From positions 124,001 through 188,000 of the forward strand of contig CALSSE010000010.1 of the NCBI GenBank assembly GCA_943788935.1: DNA of 64,000 nt. The letters run 5' to 3'. Position 1 is the first letter of the stretch. Every line of letters starts with the position of its first letter. Shown piece after piece: positions 44,290-53,343 of this stretch. This stretch comes from an uncultured bacterium (GTDB lineage: Bacteria > Myxococcota_A > Bradymonadia > UBA7976 > VGTA01). Under the pieces are notes generated by a model, which was not told the DNA's origin, ran no database searches, and saw nothing but the letters and a program-made list of their open reading frames with translations. The position numbers and the translations under genes are program-made.

Positions 44290-44373
44290 TTGACAGACTG
44301 ATGAAATGTTCAGTACCGATCATATAACGCTACTTTTACTCACTTTATGTTCAGTGCTTACTTTATGTTCAGT
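44290..44373 (+). promoter_or_regulatory. lexA control region with three LexA-type operators
   Basis: Three sites with the layout CT-N8-GTTCAGT lie at 44298-44314 (CTGATGAAATGTTCAGT), 44339-44355 (CTCACTTTATGTTCAGT) and 44357-44373 (CTTACTTTATGTTCAGT). The last two are 18 bp apart. The first overlaps a TTGACA hexamer (44290-44295). The LexA box published for Myxococcus xanthus has the same CT-N8-GTTCAG spacing, so these are good candidates for LexA autoregulation. The rest of the 44117-44476 interval shows nothing else recognisable. Confidence 0.75.
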
Positions 44374-44476
44374 GTTTATTTGATCAGTAGTGTTTTTAAA
44401 TCAACGTTCTATAAGAATGATATTGATCACCTTATAGATCTATTAGACCGCGCGATCATAGATCACAGGAGATCCA

Positions 44477-45106
44477 ATGAAAGAGCTCACCACAAGACAG
44501 CGACAGGTACTTGACTTTATCTCGGACTATATCTGCGATCGAGGGTACCCTCCCACCATACGTGAGATCGGTGATCACATGGGGATAAAGTCAACGAATG
44601 GGGTCAGTGAGCATCTAGAGACGCTGTGGAAGAAGGGTTATTTAATTCGTGATGAAGAGCGCAGTAACCTCGCTCGGGCGATGCGACCACGTCATTTACC
44701 CACTGTTCCATTGGGCGCTTACCAAGTCCCAGTTCTAGGGAAGGTAACTGCCGGAGCACCTCGTTTAGCGGTTGAAGAATGTGAAGAAACTATTCATTTC
44801 GATCGCTCTCTCGTTGGAGATCACCGCGATGTCTTCGCTCTTAAGATTGACGGAGAGTCGATGATAGAGCGAGGCATTCAAGACGGAGACTTGGTCTTTG
44901 TCAGACGATGTAGCGATGCTAAAGATGGCGATATCGTGATCGCGCTGATCGATGATGAGGCGACATGCAAGACCTTCTATCGAGAAGGAAAGAAGATACG
45001 GCTACAGCCTGAGAATGAGACTATGGAGCCTATTTATGTCTCACGAAATATGTTTAGAGAGACCATGATCCTTGGGGTCGTGATCGGTGTCTATCGCTCT
45101 CTATAA
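44477..45106 (+). CDS. lexA: LexA repressor, SOS regulator
   Basis: A 209-residue LexA. The N-terminal winged helix-turn-helix begins MKELTTRQRQVLDFI and contains YPPTIREIGDHMGIKS. The self-cleavage bond is Ala92-Gly93 (VTAGAP), the catalytic Ser is S128 (GESMIERGI) and the Lys is K165 (ATCKTF). All key residues for RecA-assisted self-cleavage are present. AGGAGA lies seven bases before the ATG. Three operators in the region upstream suggest it represses itself. No other SOS gene is found next to it; a further matching site lies at 6878-6894. Confidence 0.97.
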   Translation: MKELTTRQRQVLDFISDYICDRGYPPTIREIGDHMGIKSTNGVSEHLETLWKKGYLIRDEERSNLARAMRPRHLPTVPLGAYQVPVLGKVTAGAPRLAVEECEETIHFDRSLVGDHRDVFALKIDGESMIERGIQDGDLVFVRRCSDAKDGDIVIALIDDEATCKTFYREGKKIRLQPENETMEPIYVSRNMFRETMILGVVIGVYRSL

Positions 45107-45138
45107 AAAGTGTCGTTTAGATTTATATGAGGTGTTCT

Positions 45139-45927
45139 ATGAGGTGTTCTATAGCTATTAAGTATCGGCGATCACTCACATCTTACAGAGTGCTTTGCAT
45201 ACTTGGCTTGTCGATCTTAGTCTCTTGTGCGGGAGCTCCACCTAAGGCTCCCCCCGTCAAAGGGGGGACGGTTCACCAACAAAAGCAGCTAGGGCCCATC
45301 CTTGGGCCAGTCACCAAGCAGAAGGTACTTGATCGCCTACAAGGCTATTCTGTGTGTGGTATTCAAGACGAAGCTCAGAAAATAGCCCTCAAGATCAGAG
45401 TGATCCCGCTCTTTAAGCAGGAGACCAATGGGCTCAATACAATTGATCCCGCTAAGACTCAGGGAGTGAATCGCACCAGCCTTATCGAGATGGAGTGCTT
45501 CTTTTTTGGTTTTCAAGGAATGTATGAGTTCGCCTTAATTACGCCTCAAGATGGTCGCTTATACCCACTCTCTTTTCAGGGCTCAGAGCTGGTGAAGCCG
45601 AACCTTCAGATTAATGGAGTAGAGCGAAAGAGTCCTATCGGTCGAAATCAAGGTCGCTCAGAAGTCTGCGGTGTTCCCTCGTTTGATCCTGAGACCCTCA
45701 AACTTAGCAGCTTCTGTAAAGCCGACCCTAGTGGGGGCTGTGGCGCCTATGCCAAGTTCACTCTCGTCAGCGAGGGTCAAACAAGTTCATCTACACCATC
45801 ATTAGCTGAGGCATTACAGGCCTCAAGTGCTTACTTTAAGTTAGATTCAGCTCATTTCCGTAGCTGTGCTGAGAGTGAGCAGACTCCACCTGAGACTTGG
45901 CCTGAGGTCAGCCTGCCTACTAGATAA
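45139..45927 (+). CDS. Lipoprotein of unknown function
   Basis: A roughly 262-residue lipoprotein, with signal peptide and lipobox LVSC followed by a Pro-rich segment (APPKAPPVKGG). Six Cys are spread over the mature part and may form disulfides. The core (MECFFFGFQGMYEFALI, then YPLSFQGSELVKP) is not recognised. The start region is a 12-bp duplication ATGAGGTGTTCT; the second ATG at 45139 has the GAGGTG of the first copy as ribosome binding site and is preferred to 45127. It follows lexA by 32 bases on the same strand but need not be co-regulated. It begins the surface-lipoprotein block. Confidence 0.75.
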   Translation: MRCSIAIKYRRSLTSYRVLCILGLSILVSCAGAPPKAPPVKGGTVHQQKQLGPILGPVTKQKVLDRLQGYSVCGIQDEAQKIALKIRVIPLFKQETNGLNTIDPAKTQGVNRTSLIEMECFFFGFQGMYEFALITPQDGRLYPLSFQGSELVKPNLQINGVERKSPIGRNQGRSEVCGVPSFDPETLKLSSFCKADPSGGCGAYAKFTLVSEGQTSSSTPSLAEALQASSAYFKLDSAHFRSCAESEQTPPETWPEVSLPTR

Positions 45928-46005
45928 CTCTGTCTCTTAGATCACTCTATCTCTTAGATCACTCTATCTCTTAGATCACTCTATCTCTTAGATCACTCTG
46001 TTATG
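45921..46005 (+). repeat. 17-bp tandem repeat, five units
   Basis: Units of TAGATCACTCTATCTCT (45921, 45938, 45955, 45972 and a decayed one at 45989) start at the stop codon of the lipoprotein gene and run into non-coding sequence. The period is not a multiple of three and every unit holds a TAG. Confidence 0.9.
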
Positions 46006-46057
46006 CACTCGTTCAACGACTTTTCTCAAATGACCTCTCTATGACGATGATCTCTCT

Positions 46058-46990
46058 ATGACAAACCTGATCAAGGGCTTTGTCCCTGCCTTCTCCTGGT
46101 GTCTAATCGTCATTGTTTGCTCATTCGTCACCGCCTGCGGGGGAGCCAGAGAATATGATGAAAAAGTAGTTAAAAAAGTCCGTTTATCCAGGGTTTGGTC
46201 TTCTTCAAGATGGATGGTGGTTGGGGCGATCAATCAGCGAGGACCACTCTCGGTTCTAATCGCGTTACCTAAAGACTTCAGAGCGATGGGACTAGAGAGC
46301 AGAGCTTGGATCAAGCCAGAAGTCGTTAAACCACTCTCCCTAAAAGTCCTTATGAGCCTGCGAGATCGCCTTTGTTCATCGGGGGCTGCGCTCTCTCTTG
46401 ATGGCCTACGAGAATCGATAAAGACAACTTTTATCGTGCTCAATGATAGAGAACAGACGCTTATTCCTAAAGAGATCGATGCCATCATTCCTGCGAGCGA
46501 GATCTTTGGTGTGGAGAGCTCAGAGCAGTTACAGGTGAGCGATAGGGGATATCTACAAAGAGGTGAAGCGCCAAAGTCTATGATTCATGATAGGCCTTGG
46601 GTCTCTCGATTCGCTGAGCGCTGGCGACCTACAGTCGCCTATCCTGAGCTCATTATCGCCGAGAGGGTTGACCTTAAAGATCAAATTGAGGTTCGTTGGC
46701 GAGAGCCGCGGACCGAGCTCCCTGACGACTTATGGCTCATGATCAGTCTCTCTCCTCAAGTCAAAAAGAGTGATCAACTCTTGATGGTTCATCTCCGTGA
46801 GCAGAAGAGACCGATCCCTAGCGCTAATGAGCTCAAAACCTTAATAAATGTCGAGAGAGAGCGTCAAGTTGATCGAATAAAGCGTATCGAGAGATGTCCA
46901 ATATATGCCCCATGTCAGCTCAAGCTACTCGATGTTTTGAGGAGGCCTGAGCGGTGTTTACACAACATATGTATGGTGACGCTGCCATAG
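46058..46990 (+). CDS. Lipoprotein of unknown function
   Basis: A 310-residue lipoprotein (hydrophobic signal, lipobox VTAC at about residue 27). The mature part is mixed alpha/beta; two late Cys pairs occur in the end region (RCPIYAPCQ and RCLHNIC). No family was recognised. The ribosome binding site is weak. It belongs to a row of lipoprotein genes on the plus strand with 70-170 bases between them, each possibly with its own promoter. Confidence 0.7.
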   Translation: MTNLIKGFVPAFSWCLIVIVCSFVTACGGAREYDEKVVKKVRLSRVWSSSRWMVVGAINQRGPLSVLIALPKDFRAMGLESRAWIKPEVVKPLSLKVLMSLRDRLCSSGAALSLDGLRESIKTTFIVLNDREQTLIPKEIDAIIPASEIFGVESSEQLQVSDRGYLQRGEAPKSMIHDRPWVSRFAERWRPTVAYPELIIAERVDLKDQIEVRWREPRTELPDDLWLMISLSPQVKKSDQLLMVHLREQKRPIPSANELKTLINVERERQVDRIKRIERCPIYAPCQLKLLDVLRRPERCLHNICMVTLP

Positions 46991-47148
46991 ATCTAATCTA
47001 GGATAAGAGGGATAAGACCGACGACGTTCTTTGATGACGTTCTCAAGACCCCCAGCTTTTTATAGGCTCGGACAACTTTTGAAGATACAATCTGAGGCTA
47101 GAATAGTGATTAAATATGTCACTTTGATTATAGAGCTGAGGTGTATAT

Positions 47149-48117
47149 TTGATAAAAAAAATCAATGTCATCATATTGAAAACGTCGTTTTGTCTCACAT
47201 TATTATCCTTATGCATTAGCGTTATATGCGGTTGTGCTGATCGACCTAAGGATGCTCCTAAAGAATTCCAAGAGCTCACTAGTTTTCTCTATGAGCACTT
47301 GATGGATGAAGATGACACAGCGCTAGCGCTGGGAGCAGAGAACATGTTCATCTGGCTCAATGAAAACACCGCTTCAGTTCGCAAGGGTTACACTGTTAAA
47401 AGGCTGACCGCTGAAGCGATCGCTACAACGGGTAAGTCATCAAATCCTAATGATTTGATCGGTGGAGCATCACTCACTGCTCATGGACATAAAACAGTCA
47501 TGCTCTCTCGAGCATTAGGGGTAGATAACGTCAAAGAGACTAATGGAGACTCATACCAGAGCTATACTCGTACCTATGAAGGAGATGCTGAGTGCTTCGC
47601 GAAGAGAGAGTGTCCAACTCTAGAGGGAGACAGCCGCTCAACCTCTTCATGGGCTGGTGGGTTGGTGGAGATCAAGTACGACACACATGTACAGTTTCGT
47701 TGGGTTGAGACTAAATATGGTCCAATCATGCTTCATCGTACCTTTATGAATAAGAAACCGCAGATTAATCTCGATATTATCGACGCTAAACAAGGGTATT
47801 ATTTAGGGGTCGCCTTTCCTCCTCTATTGTCAAAGACGGGTGTGAGTAGCGAAGAGACTGAGACCCTTATGGATCCATCGGAGAGAGCAGAAGAGGGGGG
47901 CTTTGAAGCTACGACGCTTGATCTTGAGATCGATGAGTCGGTTAATCCTCAGGGGGATACATGGGGGGAGAGCGCTTTTCTACAAGTCAATTGGCTTGAT
48001 GTAGATTATGGCATTCTCCCTGTGACTGAAGATAGAGCACTAGAGATGTTGGTAGAGTCTTTGGTTGAAGTTGCCGTATCTATAGAGAAATGGATGGATA
48101 AGTATTATCGTGAATGA
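47149..48117 (+). CDS. Lipoprotein of unknown function
   Basis: A 322-residue lipoprotein with TTG start at 47149 (GAGGTG five bases upstream). The signal ends CISVICGCAD, giving a lipobox at ICGC. The mature part has a helical start (FQELTSFLYEHLMDEDDTALALGAENM) and a strand-rich, acidic domain; the last 35 residues form a helix. No family recognised. The second residues of the gene are A-rich (four Lys/Ile codons), unlike its neighbours. Confidence 0.7.
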   Translation: MIKKINVIILKTSFCLTLLSLCISVICGCADRPKDAPKEFQELTSFLYEHLMDEDDTALALGAENMFIWLNENTASVRKGYTVKRLTAEAIATTGKSSNPNDLIGGASLTAHGHKTVMLSRALGVDNVKETNGDSYQSYTRTYEGDAECFAKRECPTLEGDSRSTSSWAGGLVEIKYDTHVQFRWVETKYGPIMLHRTFMNKKPQINLDIIDAKQGYYLGVAFPPLLSKTGVSSEETETLMDPSERAEEGGFEATTLDLEIDESVNPQGDTWGESAFLQVNWLDVDYGILPVTEDRALEMLVESLVEVAVSIEKWMDKYYRE

Positions 48118-48219
48118 TTCATCACTCTGAAGCTGCACTAATCTGAAGCTGCAAGCGACCCATCTTAAATATATAGAGTGAATAATGGACAAGGTCACCA
48201 AACATGAGAGGCTGTATAA

Positions 48220-50442
48220 ATGAGTAGATCATGGTCAAAAGTTGAAACTCCTTTGAGAAGACTTAATGTTGTAAAACCCTGTTTTTTCGTACTTATGCTC
48301 CTCTCACTCATCAGCTGTGATGACCCATCTATTATAAAGCCTGAGGGAGAATCGGATATGGAGGGTCCCACAGGGGTTGAGGCCCAGAGGGATAGAGGAT
48401 CTATTGAGTCAAGTGACATGTTGGCTCCTGAATCTGACATGATGGCTCCTGAATCTGACATGATGGCTCCTGAATCTGACATGATGGCTCCTGAATCTGA
48501 CATGATGGCTCCTGAATCTGACATGGAGGTGCTAGTGGAAGATATGCAACTCCCTGAGGTCGATATGATGGTTGTGCTCTCCGATAGAGACGGTGATGGC
48601 GTAACCACAATAGAAGGAGACTGCGACGATAATGACCGGCTCGCCTATCCGGGTAATATGATGCCTTCTTCCGGGAGAGATTATGACTGCGATGGACTGG
48701 TTGATTATGTGGCTACCTTACGAGTCATTGTAGACAATGGAATAAGGAGCTTGTGTGTCAATGGAGAGACGGTCGCTGGTGTATGTGTGGAAGAGAGCGA
48801 CTGCGCAGGGGCGAGTGGAAGCGCTCTAGACTCTTGGAATGATCGGACCTCAGAGACCTATGAGTTTATCGCTCATGGAGGCCAAAATGTGATCGCTTTA
48901 CATGGGATCGATACCTCAGGAGTGATCTCGGGCGCCGCGCTGTGGCTGAGGGTAGGTGGAAGAGTAATCCCTTCTAGAGGTGTTGCTCCGAGCGAGACCG
49001 ATGATACCGCTTGGCGCTATGATCCTCTCCCGGAAGCAGAGGGCAAGCTCGGATGGTGTGACCCCTATTTTGATGATAGCACATGGTCACCTGCCGTTCG
49101 GGCAGGAGAGTTGTTTGATAACGTTTGGATTACAAGTCCTTCCGACCAATATGGACCGACCGTAGAGTGGATTTGGGATAGCACCCCCAATAACCTAGCC
49201 GACGCTTATTTTCGCCTTAACTTCCGCCTCCCGCAGAGCAGTATAGAAAGCCCACATGAGACCGAAGATCGCTGTGAACTCATTTCAGAGCCCACCCTGT
49301 TTGGTCAAGATCAACACACTCGCGATCCACATATTATAAGAGCTCATGACAGCTATTGGAGCGCAGCGAGCGTTCATTGTTGTGCCTTTAGAGGAGGTGC
49401 CTCAGAGATCTTTGTTGGTCAAGGTTCAGAGTTGAGTGATCTCGTTGGCGAGCAAATAAAACATTTTCCAGGTGATTGGTGGTCTCAGCAGACGGCTCTC
49501 GCTCATGGTGAGAACTCGGTCGCTTTGGTGTGGGCAGATTCCAGAGACAATCGAAGCCTCGATAGAGTCTATACTTCATTATGGAATAGTGAAGGTGAGG
49601 CGTTACAATCACAGCCGATCAGCAATCAATCGAACACCAAGAATCCGGCAGTGGGTTATGTTGAAGATGGTTACTCTGTCGTTTGGCAGACTGGGTCAGG
49701 TAATAATAATGCGGCTTATGATATCTCTTGGGCAAGACTCAGCGAAAATGGCCTCATCTCTAATCTTCAGGAGGTCATCATCGGAGGTCCTGAAGCGAGC
49801 CAAAGACCGAAAGTGATCGCTTGGCCATATCAAGATGCTGACGCTTTAGTGGTGTGGGAGGGCACTATCCCCTCCAATGTGGGTGAGCTCGCGAGACGTG
49901 GGATTTGGGCTCAGCGCTTTCTGATTAATGGCACCTCCGTGGGAGAGGCCATACTCATAGACCCCACAGCAGACCTCTCTCAAGCGCCGATCGATCAAGC
50001 CGTGTGGCCTAGAAACATATCGCTGGCGAAAAATAGTTCGAGTATCGCTATTGTGTGGGAAGGAGATTACAGCGGAGATCAAGAGGTATATAGTAGGATT
50101 ATCGGTGAAGGAGCCACCCTTAGCCCACTACAAAATATAAGTGAAGATCGTCACGCGAGTCGACATCCAGTGGTTAAGACAACCTCGACAGGTTTTGTGG
50201 TTATTTGGGGTGATGACAGATCGGGTATGCCTCAATTAACGCTCCGATCGATGGACCTTCTCGGAGCGTTAAATGGTCCATCTAAATTGATTCCTACTCC
50301 CTCTCTTCGTACATTCAAGCCAGACTTTGTCGTGACCGGACCCGATCAATATACCATCCTCTTTGAAGCAGAAAGCATCGATGAGCCACTTCATAGAGCA
50401 CAAGCTCGTCGCGCTCACATTCTAGAGGTGAGTTGTGAATAG
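48220..50442 (+). CDS. Surface lipoprotein with MopE-like calcium/metal motif and propeller-like repeats
   Basis: A 740-residue lipoprotein (lipobox LISC). A heptapeptide repeat SDMMAPE (five units) follows the anchor and forms an acidic stalk. Residues about 125-165 hold a MopE-type motif, DRDGDGVTTIEGDCDDND...YDCDGLVDY, common in myxobacterial surface proteins and probably calcium- or copper-binding. A beta-sandwich region follows (about 170-345), then repeated blades with the signature W-x-DSRDN, WQTGSGNN, WEGTIPSN, WEGDYSGD, WGDDRSG (about 350-740), suggesting a beta-propeller. No catalytic residues are evident. Probably displayed outside the cell. Confidence 0.8.
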   Translation: MSRSWSKVETPLRRLNVVKPCFFVLMLLSLISCDDPSIIKPEGESDMEGPTGVEAQRDRGSIESSDMLAPESDMMAPESDMMAPESDMMAPESDMMAPESDMEVLVEDMQLPEVDMMVVLSDRDGDGVTTIEGDCDDNDRLAYPGNMMPSSGRDYDCDGLVDYVATLRVIVDNGIRSLCVNGETVAGVCVEESDCAGASGSALDSWNDRTSETYEFIAHGGQNVIALHGIDTSGVISGAALWLRVGGRVIPSRGVAPSETDDTAWRYDPLPEAEGKLGWCDPYFDDSTWSPAVRAGELFDNVWITSPSDQYGPTVEWIWDSTPNNLADAYFRLNFRLPQSSIESPHETEDRCELISEPTLFGQDQHTRDPHIIRAHDSYWSAASVHCCAFRGGASEIFVGQGSELSDLVGEQIKHFPGDWWSQQTALAHGENSVALVWADSRDNRSLDRVYTSLWNSEGEALQSQPISNQSNTKNPAVGYVEDGYSVVWQTGSGNNNAAYDISWARLSENGLISNLQEVIIGGPEASQRPKVIAWPYQDADALVVWEGTIPSNVGELARRGIWAQRFLINGTSVGEAILIDPTADLSQAPIDQAVWPRNISLAKNSSSIAIVWEGDYSGDQEVYSRIIGEGATLSPLQNISEDRHASRHPVVKTTSTGFVVIWGDDRSGMPQLTLRSMDLLGALNGPSKLIPTPSLRTFKPDFVVTGPDQYTILFEAESIDEPLHRAQARRAHILEVSCE
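48415..48519 (+). repeat. 21-bp coding minisatellite, five units
   Basis: Five near-identical 21-bp units (GACATGATGGCTCCTGAATC plus T) encode SDMMAPE in the stalk of the MopE-like lipoprotein. All units keep the frame. Confidence 0.95.
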
Positions 50443-50606
50443 AGAGTCCTATTGAGCCCTCATCACTTTGCCGCGATTTCCTTTTGAATAATGAAGTCAC
50501 CAAAAGGGATCAAAAACTCGACTTTTATGAACTTAAGGTCGTAATGATCAGCAATATGAAGCATTAAGATGCCCCTCACTCTAATCTGTTAACAAAGGAC
50601 ACTACT

Positions 50607-51515
50607 ATGAACTTCTCCCTCACCACTTTCACATCACATAAGCGTCTAATGACCCTTATAAGTGCTGTTACTCTGACTACAATACTGAGCGCATGTGGTG
50701 TGGTAGACTCTATAGAAGACGCTGTTAATGCTGATCCACAACGTTCAACTTGCCAAGCCTATTGCGAGTGGGCGACCGCATGCCATAGCCAGTCAAGAAC
50801 CCTTGATGAAGAGGCGACCCTCACCGCATGTCTCGAGTCGACTAGAGCGGCTAATGATGACTGCACTACCCTCGAGACCGAGGGCGTTAATCGAGCCAGC
50901 GCTGAGCTTTATCAAAGTTGCACAGAGGCGATCGACGCTGAACGTGCCATGATGAATTGTGACCCCTTTACGGGCAATGCAGTAGCTGTAAATACTAGTC
51001 TACCTCCCGCCGCCTGCGTCGCTGTTATCGGGAGTGACTCGGAGGTATTTAACGCTGCTCGTATCGCCACCGCAGAGAGTAATGATGAGCTCTGTGAGCG
51101 GATGAGTCGCACACTCTGTAATCGCTCAACTCAGTGCTTCACTGACGAGTATAATATCTCTCAAAATATCCTAGACGAGCTCACTCCTCCAGCCGATGAG
51201 CGATGTCTCACCCAGTTTGAAGAGAGCGTAACTAGCGCTTGCCGTAATGATGAGCTCTACTCCATCTCTAGCGACAATAGAGAGAAACTTCAGGAGATAT
51301 CGGAGAATGTGGCTTTTAATATCAACGCTAGCCGTGAAGCGGCGCGCGCTTGCTTGAATGCACTTGAAGAGATCGCTTGTGGCGAACTATTCAGTGGTGA
51401 GCTTCCTCCTGTTTGTGTGGGAGCCTTCTCCGATCCCGCCACCACCGCTAATGTTCTCAGTAACTTCGCTTGTGGTCTTGATCAGCCAGAGCTTGAGCCG
51501 ATCTGTGGTGGCTAA
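50607..51515 (+). CDS. Cys-rich helical lipoprotein
   Basis: A 302-residue lipoprotein (lipobox LSAC at about residue 30) with AAGGA eight bases before the ATG. The mature part is predicted helical with about 14 Cys in repeated C-x3-C and C-x6-C spacings (TCQAYCEWATAC, LCERMSRTLCNRSTQC), giving a disulfide-laced helical bundle, often annotated in this lineage as hypothetical lipoproteins. No known domain. A strong terminator begins within its last codons. Confidence 0.75.
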   Translation: MNFSLTTFTSHKRLMTLISAVTLTTILSACGVVDSIEDAVNADPQRSTCQAYCEWATACHSQSRTLDEEATLTACLESTRAANDDCTTLETEGVNRASAELYQSCTEAIDAERAMMNCDPFTGNAVAVNTSLPPAACVAVIGSDSEVFNAARIATAESNDELCERMSRTLCNRSTQCFTDEYNISQNILDELTPPADERCLTQFEESVTSACRNDELYSISSDNREKLQEISENVAFNINASREAARACLNALEEIACGELFSGELPPVCVGAFSDPATTANVLSNFACGLDQPELEPICGG

Positions 51516-51568
51516 GACTTTGCTCTTTATCCCTTTCATGAAGAATAAGGGGGAGCACTTAGCATTTT
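51511..51568 (+). terminator. Rho-independent terminator after the Cys-rich lipoprotein gene
   Basis: A long stem pairs GCTAAG (51511-51516) with CTTAGC (51558-51563) and TGCTC (51521-51525) with GAGCA (51553-51557), with an inner CCCTT/AAGGG stem, followed by ATTTTT. It includes the stop codon of the gene. Confidence 0.8.
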
Positions 51569-51669
51569 TACAAATCATTTCTGAGAACTCTTCGAAGTCG
51601 CTTCCCATGCTTTGAGTTTATCGACATGATCAAAGTGACGAACATTATAAGAAGCGAATAGTAGAGAAG

Positions 51670-52788
51670 TTAGAGAGGACAGGGGTCAGTCTTGCTTGAA
51701 TGAAGGACTCCTATCGCCTCGAGATCTAGCCCTGCAGACTCACTTGTAGGATAAGGGTCATACATGGGGTGCTGAAAGCTGTCTCGACTCATCCCATCAC
51801 CGATGATATCAATCACCTTTATATAGTGAATCGCGTGAAGGTCTAACACTCCGCTTTGGGTATCAGGGCTCCATGCAAGCGTTGAGAGATCAAAAGGCGT
51901 ACCAAAACCGGCGATATATTTACCGGCTAAACCATAGATCAACGTTGGGTCATGCTCACCAAAGGCGTGAATAAGCTCGTCTCCGAGGTATGCATGGGGG
52001 AGGGGCGTGAAATGCTCTCCATCGGTGGATACTTCGACGATTGCGAGCTCTAGGAAAAAGTCGCTAAAGCTATTTTCAAAGATAGTAAAATCAGCCCCCG
52101 GTCCGTTAGCGACTCCTTCTTCGAAATAAAAGGTGAGCTGACCCCCCTGTCCCAAACTCACAATGTCAAACGCACCACCTTTTGCAGGACCTAAAGCGCG
52201 CTCGACATTTTGAAAAGCAGGTTTAACCCCTTCACCGAACTGTATGTCACTTACCTCTTCTCCCCAAGCGATAATACTTGAGTCACCCATGAAGATCGCC
52301 TCAGATGTGGGTAAGCTCGCTTGGGGATCAAAGGCGTCAACAACCTTATATATGTGAGAAAAAATGAGCTCTTCACACAAGCCTCCCTCAGGGTGAGTCG
52401 TTGGGTAAGACTCTGTCTTCACAAAGACTTTAATCAACCCTAGTGATGAGAACTCAACATGAGGGTTATCGCTCCACTGCTTAGGCGCTTCTTGATTGAG
52501 GTCTAGAGATAAACCAACATGTATTCTGGCCTGCTGAAGATGATTCAACTCAAGGTGTCCACCAATTGGCACTCTCTCCAAATAGGGAAGCCAAGGTCTA
52601 GGACAGCGTACCAACTCTGAAGAGGCGACGCCGCAAAAGGCTGGAGGGGGAGAATTTAAAGAGTTGGTGTCTACATCTTCGACTTCTTGGCACCCACATA
52701 TAATGAGGATAATAGACAACATTAGCGCGCTGCCTGCAGGATACCATAGATCGTCACCTAGACATATTTGTCTTGTTATATTGTACAT
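51670..52788 (-). CDS. Surface lipoprotein controlled by a cobalamin riboswitch
   Basis: A 372-residue lipoprotein (signal with lipobox IICGC). The mature part resembles a family often named cell surface protein: GGQLTFYFEEGVANGPGADF, TIFENSFSDFFLELAIVEVS, GLAGKYIAGFGTPFDLS and YIKVIDIIGDGM...GLDLEAIGV, a beta-sandwich module with possible calcium sites. Its leader carries a cobalamin riboswitch and a strong GGAGGG seven bases before the ATG at 52788, so it is made when B12 is scarce. No TonB receptor or B12 gene is found next to it. I infer a role in capturing or transporting corrinoids at the cell surface; direct binding is not shown. It ends convergent with the Cys-rich lipoprotein gene. 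Confidence 0.85.
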   Translation of the reverse strand: MYNITRQICLGDDLWYPAGSALMLSIILIICGCQEVEDVDTNSLNSPPPAFCGVASSELVRCPRPWLPYLERVPIGGHLELNHLQQARIHVGLSLDLNQEAPKQWSDNPHVEFSSLGLIKVFVKTESYPTTHPEGGLCEELIFSHIYKVVDAFDPQASLPTSEAIFMGDSSIIAWGEEVSDIQFGEGVKPAFQNVERALGPAKGGAFDIVSLGQGGQLTFYFEEGVANGPGADFTIFENSFSDFFLELAIVEVSTDGEHFTPLPHAYLGDELIHAFGEHDPTLIYGLAGKYIAGFGTPFDLSTLAWSPDTQSGVLDLHAIHYIKVIDIIGDGMSRDSFQHPMYDPYPTSESAGLDLEAIGVLHSSKTDPCPL

Positions 52789-52814
52789 CGCCTCACCCTC
52801 CGTAAGGTTTTATG

Positions 52815-52975
52815 TTTTTGGTGGTATGGCTGGCAGTATCTGGCTCTTAAACGCTGATGACAGGTCAGTCGCTTAATTACAGTTGCGGGGGCAGCGTTGG
52901 GTTCTCACCAACTTCCGTGCAGTCCATGTTGTAAGTGTCTTAATAGACAAAGTGCGACCTTAACAAGGTCAAAAT
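52815..52975 (-). promoter_or_regulatory. Cobalamin (B12) riboswitch
   Basis: On the minus strand the leader contains the B12 box GCTGCCCCCGCAACTGTAA (52877-52895), preceded by GGAAGTTGGTGAGAACCC and followed by GAGCCAGATACTGCCAGCC, all in the order expected for a cobalamin riboswitch. The start codon follows about 27 bases after the aptamer with the ribosome binding site between, so control may be at translation. The outer limits are approximate. Confidence 0.92.
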
Positions 52976-53343
52976 GAACCTGTCAATGATTGAAAATTAA
53001 ATGATTTAATCCAAGTGACGGGCATAGAGACTTCTGCCATATAACACTGACGATTATATGTATCAGCCCTCGGATGACCCTCGAATAAAGATGATTGTGG
53101 TTTTACTGTGCTCAGCTTCATAAAGAGTGCTATCAGCACCGATAAAACCGCATCCCGCCGGCTCAAATATTTGCCTAACCCTCACAAGCGACTTTACTCT
53201 TTAATAGATAACTTCCATGTCAAACTAATCATGACTACTCTTAGCAGTGATCTTCTCAACTTCCCCCCTTCAGTCCACCTGACCATTTGATAATAATTCC
53301 AATCCCCTACGCTGCCCATGATGACTGGTCGCAATGATGAATT
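52976..53343. other. Intergenic region upstream of the riboswitch
   Basis: About 370 bases between the end of the trypsin-like protease gene and the riboswitch. The promoter of the riboswitch transcript should lie close to 52980-53030 on the minus strand, but no convincing hexamers are seen. A 60-codon plus-strand frame (53108-53290) lacks a ribosome binding site and looks spurious. Confidence 0.6.

Noticed and set aside
47031..47219. 62-codon frame overlapping the start of the lipoprotein gene at 47149
   Set aside because: No ribosome binding site; the lipoprotein frame has signal peptide and a good ribosome binding site.
48195..48610. Minus-strand frames opposite the SDMMAPE repeat
   Set aside because: Mirror image of a coding repeat; the plus strand has signal peptide, lipobox and domains.
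53108..53290. 60-codon plus-strand frame upstream of the riboswitch
   Set aside because: No ribosome binding site, no recognisable sequence, and it would run into the opposing protease gene end.
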